This document shows, piece after piece, positions 18,104 to 21,306 of a stretch of 21,306 nucleotides of DNA. The DNA is taken from the NCBI GenBank assembly GCA_964498965.1, contig CAZCJU010000024.1, positions 1 to 21,306 on the forward strand. The letters run 5' to 3'. Position 1 is the stretch's first letter; each line of letters starts with the position of its first letter. Under the pieces are notes generated by a model that made no database searches, was not told the origin of the DNA, and saw only the letters and a program-made list of their open reading frames with translations. The translations under genes and the position numbers were made by a program. This stretch comes from CAZCJU01 sp964498965. GTDB lineage: Bacteria > Bacillota > Clostridia > Oscillospirales > CAG-272.

Positions 18104-19209
18104 GCCTTTTCAGCCTCCGAAGCACTCGTCGCATTGCGAATAAAGCAAGCACCCTGTGTATATTCACGCATGACGGAGGCAAGTTCGTTGTCGCAGTGTT
18201 TTTCGAATTTTTCTTTGTCCATACTGCGATATGCCGAATACAGTTTATCGGTAAAATCCTCTTCGTATGGGTCTGCCGAGATCCCGATGCCCGCCTTTTC
18301 CGCTCTTTTCGCCATCGCCGAGCCTTTTATCGACACGATCGGAATACGGAATATCGCCGCATCGTAATATTTGTTTCCCATTGCCAGCATCATGTTTCGA
18401 TCGTCGTAAATATTATGAATGAGATCGGTATTTCTGACAAACACATACCTGTCCTCGGGGCGGTATTCTCCGTGAAAGAACACATTTTCCGCTTTGAGCC
18501 TTGCGGCATATTTTTTAAGTTCAAATGCGACCTGCTGTTCTCTGCCATAATAATGCAATTCGAAACGATCGTCGAGGGCGATCTTGCGAATGATCTCTTT
18601 ATTCACTTCCTCGTGGCGTATGAAGCCCCAAAAAGCGATACGCAACTTATCGGACGAAGTGCCGAACAGCTTTTTTTCGTCCCGGTGATCAAGCGAAGCC
18701 GTCAGCAGATTATGAGATGTATATATTTTACTCTCGAATTTATTCGGCAAAAAGCACCGAAAAGCGTCGCTGCTCACGAAAGTCGCCTCGGAACACTCAA
18801 CGATGTTGCCGACAATCTTTTTAAACGGAGCAAATCCTTCGTATGTGGAATCCCTGTAATCGAGAATATATTTGCCGGAATATTTTTTCTTCAAAACGTC
18901 TGCGATCAATACTCCCGGCAACGAATGCAGAACGAAAATAAAATCGAAGCGTTCTTTTTCGATCAACCCTACGGCATACCTGCGATACTTTACAAAGCTT
19001 CTTATTTTCGATATTTTCGATACGTCGTCCTCTTGGTAGCATCGGAACTCATGCAACACGTAATTGTCGTATTCGGAAAGCTCCTCGCATTTTAAATCCC
19101 TGTTCCAGTAAAGTATATGTATATCGTTTCTTTTATCCGTGTTATCCAAGTAGAAATTTATATACGGCATATACTTCATTTTGGTAAATCCCATTATCAA
19201 CAGCTTCAT
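18100..19209 (-). CDS. Divergent GT-B-like glycosyltransferase
   Basis: About 369 residues from the ATG at 19209 (MKLLIMGFTKMKYMPY), which resembles the beta-strand start of GT-B enzymes. Mid-protein motifs such as LRIAFWGFIRHEE and VFFHGEYRPEDRY resemble donor-domain elements, and the end has YYDAAIFRIPIVS in place of the usual E-x7-E motif, so it is a distant member. An alternative GTG start at 19245 would add 12 residues and overlap the upstream stop by 4 bases, as at other joints of this locus. ATG at 19209 is preferred because it begins at the conserved fold, although the GGAAGA before it is closely spaced. It ends with a 4-base overlap with the next glycosyltransferase. It presumably adds a sugar to the same repeat unit. 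Confidence 0.72.
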   Translation of the reverse strand: MKLLIMGFTKMKYMPYINFYLDNTDKRNDIHILYWNRDLKCEELSEYDNYVLHEFRCYQEDDVSKISKIRSFVKYRRYAVGLIEKERFDFIFVLHSLPGVLIADVLKKKYSGKYILDYRDSTYEGFAPFKKIVGNIVECSEATFVSSDAFRCFLPNKFESKIYTSHNLLTASLDHRDEKKLFGTSSDKLRIAFWGFIRHEEVNKEIIRKIALDDRFELHYYGREQQVAFELKKYAARLKAENVFFHGEYRPEDRYVFVRNTDLIHNIYDDRNMMLAMGNKYYDAAIFRIPIVSIKGSAMAKRAEKAGIGISADPYEEDFTDKLYSAYRSMDKEKFEKHCDNELASVMREYTQGACFIRNATSASEAEKA

Positions 19210-19241
19210 AGATCTTCCGTTTCGATGTTCGCATATGAAGC

Positions 19242-20459
19242 TCACATATGCTTTTCTTTTTTCACCATTTCGAATATATCCAGCAATTTTCGAATGCTTT
19301 TATCGCTCGAATAGTTTTCCGCCCCGAAGCTATACGAGTTTCGGCTCATTTCATCAAGCATTTCGGGCGTATTTTTCAGCTTAAGCACCGCATCGGCAAA
19401 AGCGTCGTAATCTTCCGTTTCGACGGAAAAACCGATATTGTTATCACGAAACATTCTCGCATAATGCGAATCCTCGACGGAATTTATTATCACCTTGCGA
19501 CAAGCCATAAGCAAAGGTGCTTTACTCGGTATTCCGTTACCGATAACGCCCTTTCTGAGCGGAATGATACATACGTTGCAGGCACTGTACACATCCGGAA
19601 CAAGCTCCACCGGCTGAAGCGGATAAAACTCGATGTCGGAAAGTCCCGCCTCCCGTGCTTCACTCATAAACCTGTCCTTTACGCTTCCGTCGCCGACGAT
19701 CTGTATAACGATATCCTCATACGGCAAGACCCTTTTCGCAAGTTCAATCACGGCCCTGTAATTAAACACGTATCCTATCGTTCCGGCAAATTGAACGCAA
19801 AATTTTTCGGTATTTATTTTGTATTTTTCGATAAAACGGTTTTGTTCCTTCGGAACCTCGCACATATCGGAAACATCATACCACGCTTCGACAACAAATA
19901 CGTTTTCCGCTTTCGCACCCTGCTCGACGACCTTTTCTTTCATGTCCTCGCCGAGAACGACGATCGCGTTCGCCAGCCTATAGCAGGGTTTTTGCATTAT
20001 CCGCAAAACGTTATACACGAGCTTACTGTTTATAACGCCGATGTCGTATGCGTGACCGGGGAAAACGTCGTAGATCGAATAGACCACCGGCACTTTTCTT
20101 TTAAACAGGCGAAGCAGAAGCATAGGAAAAATTATCGTCGGGTTGGACTGCAAATAGATCACGTCCGCATCCTTTATCTTTTTCCAATACCTCATTGCCT
20201 GAAAAGCGTACCGAAGATCGTTCAGATACCGTTTTACGAAATTCGATTTGTCAACGACCTTGCGAGCTGCCGTATCGCAGGTGAAATTCGCCATCGACCG
20301 CAACGATTCGGGAATGTCAGGCTCCGTTCCCTTGCGATGACTTTGTATCAGGTGAACACGATGTCCCGCTTCGCAAAAAGTGCGGATCATCGTTTCCGCC
20401 ATTTGATTGTTGGGGTTCGGGGTATCGAATCCCTCGGCGGTTATGTACAATATTTTCAT
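19242..20459 (-). CDS. Glycosyltransferase family 4 (WbuB-like)
   Basis: A 405-residue GT-B glycosyltransferase resembling the WbuB group. The start is MKILYITAEGFDTPNPNNQM, with YSIYDVFPGHAYDIGV around 125-145 (acceptor half). IVGDGSVKDRF is in the donor half, and IPLRKGVIGNGIPSK precedes the helix that replaces the classic E-x7-E motif, as is usual in WbuB-like enzymes. These often add the second sugar, directly after the priming transferase, which fits its place immediately downstream of that gene. ATG overlaps the upstream stop by 4 bases (ATGA). Confidence 0.88.
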   Translation of the reverse strand: MKILYITAEGFDTPNPNNQMAETMIRTFCEAGHRVHLIQSHRKGTEPDIPESLRSMANFTCDTAARKVVDKSNFVKRYLNDLRYAFQAMRYWKKIKDADVIYLQSNPTIIFPMLLLRLFKRKVPVVYSIYDVFPGHAYDIGVINSKLVYNVLRIMQKPCYRLANAIVVLGEDMKEKVVEQGAKAENVFVVEAWYDVSDMCEVPKEQNRFIEKYKINTEKFCVQFAGTIGYVFNYRAVIELAKRVLPYEDIVIQIVGDGSVKDRFMSEAREAGLSDIEFYPLQPVELVPDVYSACNVCIIPLRKGVIGNGIPSKAPLLMACRKVIINSVEDSHYARMFRDNNIGFSVETEDYDAFADAVLKLKNTPEMLDEMSRNSYSFGAENYSSDKSIRKLLDIFEMVKKEKHM

Positions 20460-21118
20460 TTTACGGCACTTTTTCCGGAAGCTTCGCTTTCCGACTTTTT
20501 CGTTTTTCCTGTCCCGCCCTCCACAACGCCGTCGTGCTTAAGCACGCTTTTTACAGTACCCCAAAAGCACTTCCAATCCATTGCGAAGCCGCAATCGTTG
20601 TTAAATGCCTCGGCATATTCGCCGTCAAGCCGTGCTTTTTCCGATATTTCAAGCTCATCTCTGCCGTTTATCTGAGCCCAGCCCGTTATTCCGGGCTTCA
20701 TATCGTTCACACCGTACTTTTCGCGTTCCGACCAAAGGTCTGTCTGATTCCAAAGTGCGGGACGTGGACCGACACACGAAAGCTTGCCCGTAAACACCTG
20801 ATATATTTGCGGCAGCTCGTCTATGCTCGTTTTTCTTATAAATTTTCCGACACGTGTTATGTAGCGTTCGGGATCGTTTAAAAGGTGCGTCGGCGTATCG
20901 TGCGGCGTTGACATTTTCATGCTGCGAAATTTCAGGATCATAAAATACGATATTTCGCCGTTTTTATTTCTGCCGATCCGCTTTTGCCTGAACAGGATCG
21001 GTCCGGGGTCGTCAAGCTTTACGGCAATCGCAACGATAAGCATAGGTATCGCAAGCACGATTATCGCCGCAAAAGATATGATAATATCGAATACTCTTTT
21101 TAAAAATCGTTTATACAT
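20456..21118 (-). CDS. Priming phosphoglycosyl transferase (bacterial sugar transferase family)
   Basis: A 220-residue small-form monotopic phosphoglycosyl transferase. It has one N-terminal membrane segment (VFDIIISFAAIIVLAIP). The family motifs follow: DDPGPILFRQKRIG, LKFRSM, RKTSIDELPQIYQV, GPRP and PGITGWAQINGR, including the Asp-Glu catalytic pair of the SIDELPQ block. It moves a sugar-1-phosphate from a UDP-sugar to undecaprenyl phosphate, starting repeat-unit synthesis. The frame is open 14 codons further up, to 21160, but ATG 21118 is chosen because it begins the MYKRFLKRVFD signature; the extra residues do not look like the family. The highly charged Gly/Ser/Lys C-terminal tail is extra. 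It is the first gene of the locus visible here; chain-length regulators or kinases may lie beyond the window. Confidence 0.92.
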   Translation of the reverse strand: MYKRFLKRVFDIIISFAAIIVLAIPMLIVAIAVKLDDPGPILFRQKRIGRNKNGEISYFMILKFRSMKMSTPHDTPTHLLNDPERYITRVGKFIRKTSIDELPQIYQVFTGKLSCVGPRPALWNQTDLWSEREKYGVNDMKPGITGWAQINGRDELEISEKARLDGEYAEAFNNDCGFAMDWKCFWGTVKSVLKHDGVVEGGTGKTKKSESEASGKSAVK

Positions 21119-21250
21119 ATCACCACAAAGTTCCCCTTCTCGAATTGCGGCACATATCAAGCAGCACCGTTTTCACATATTCACCCGCTTTTTCGGTGTT
21201 CCCCGTTCGAACGTTGCGAAACGCTACGATGCGAACGATAAGACCATGTC

Positions 21251-21269
21251 ATGAAGTACCGAACTTCAT
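21251..21269. other. Inverted repeat upstream of the polysaccharide locus
   Basis: ATGAAGT (21251-21257), loop ACCGA, ACTTCAT (21263-21269), next to an AT-rich stretch (21271-21282). It lies about 135 bases before the priming transferase start. It may be an operator, a leader hairpin or the end of an upstream unit; the window edge prevents a decision. No consensus promoter was found between 21119 and 21306. Confidence 0.3.
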
Positions 21270-21306
21270 TACATAAAAAATTACGTTACGGCACTATCTC
21301 ATGGTA

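Noticed and set aside
19248..20675. Plus-strand frame of 475 codons
   Set aside because: It is antisense to the WbuB-like glycosyltransferase, whose motifs are unambiguous.
21123..21248. Minus-strand open frame of 42 codons ending one base before the priming transferase ATG
   Set aside because: Its stop spacing looks like coupling, but no start codon with a ribosome binding site was found, no family was recognised, and 42 open codons can occur by chance.

Overview
The window looks like part of a clostridial genome, probably a gut Oscillospiraceae/Ruminococcus-type Firmicute. Pointers are the moderate GC content, AAGGAG-type ribosome binding sites, a DUF1292 gene, Gram-positive secreted proteins with cell-wall-binding repeats, and no outer-membrane genes. 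It is an assembled scaffold: a run of exactly 100 N lies at 8129-8228.

Left end (1-1379). A structured RNA gene (about 8-178, minus) follows a DUF1292 gene (186-491, minus), which has an excellent sigma-A promoter at 525-553. Upstream of that promoter is an 888-bp non-coding stretch. It contains four same-orientation copies of a DnaA-box-like 9-mer (603-666) and, further on, a possible nested stem-loop (1068-1165).

Middle left (1380-6158, plus). A single 1592-residue secreted protein is probably held in the membrane by a C-terminal transmembrane segment. In order it has a signal peptide, an alpha-helical/coiled-coil module, a beta-helix-like region, three PLAT-like domains, Ig-like modules, a Thr/Ser/Glu/Pro linker and the transmembrane helix. 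A strong hairpin at 6201-6234 separates it from the convergent locus.

Right two thirds (6293-21118, all minus). This is a surface-polysaccharide (capsule/exopolysaccharide) locus read right to left. It runs: priming phosphoglycosyl transferase, three GT-B glycosyltransferases, a multi-pass Wzy-like polymerase, another GT4 glycosyltransferase, a LicD-family phosphotransferase, a giant secreted hydrolase and a Wzx-like flippase. Most biosynthetic genes overlap by 4-14 bases, which suggests translational coupling. Together they would start a glycan on undecaprenyl phosphate, extend it, add a phosphodiester-linked substituent, flip it and polymerise it.

The unusual member is the giant protein (7764-13393), set between LicD and the flippase. 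It carries a phosphodiester glycosidase (NAGPA-type) domain and a purple-acid-phosphatase-like metallophosphatase domain on one chain, ending in aromatic cell-wall-binding repeats. A sugar-1-phosphate diesterase followed by a phosphomonoesterase, encoded with a LicD enzyme, suggests a secreted system that edits phosphate on its own polysaccharide. This is inference. The scaffold gap falls inside its repeats and is flanked by two almost identical 73-bp copies, so the true repeat number is unknown.
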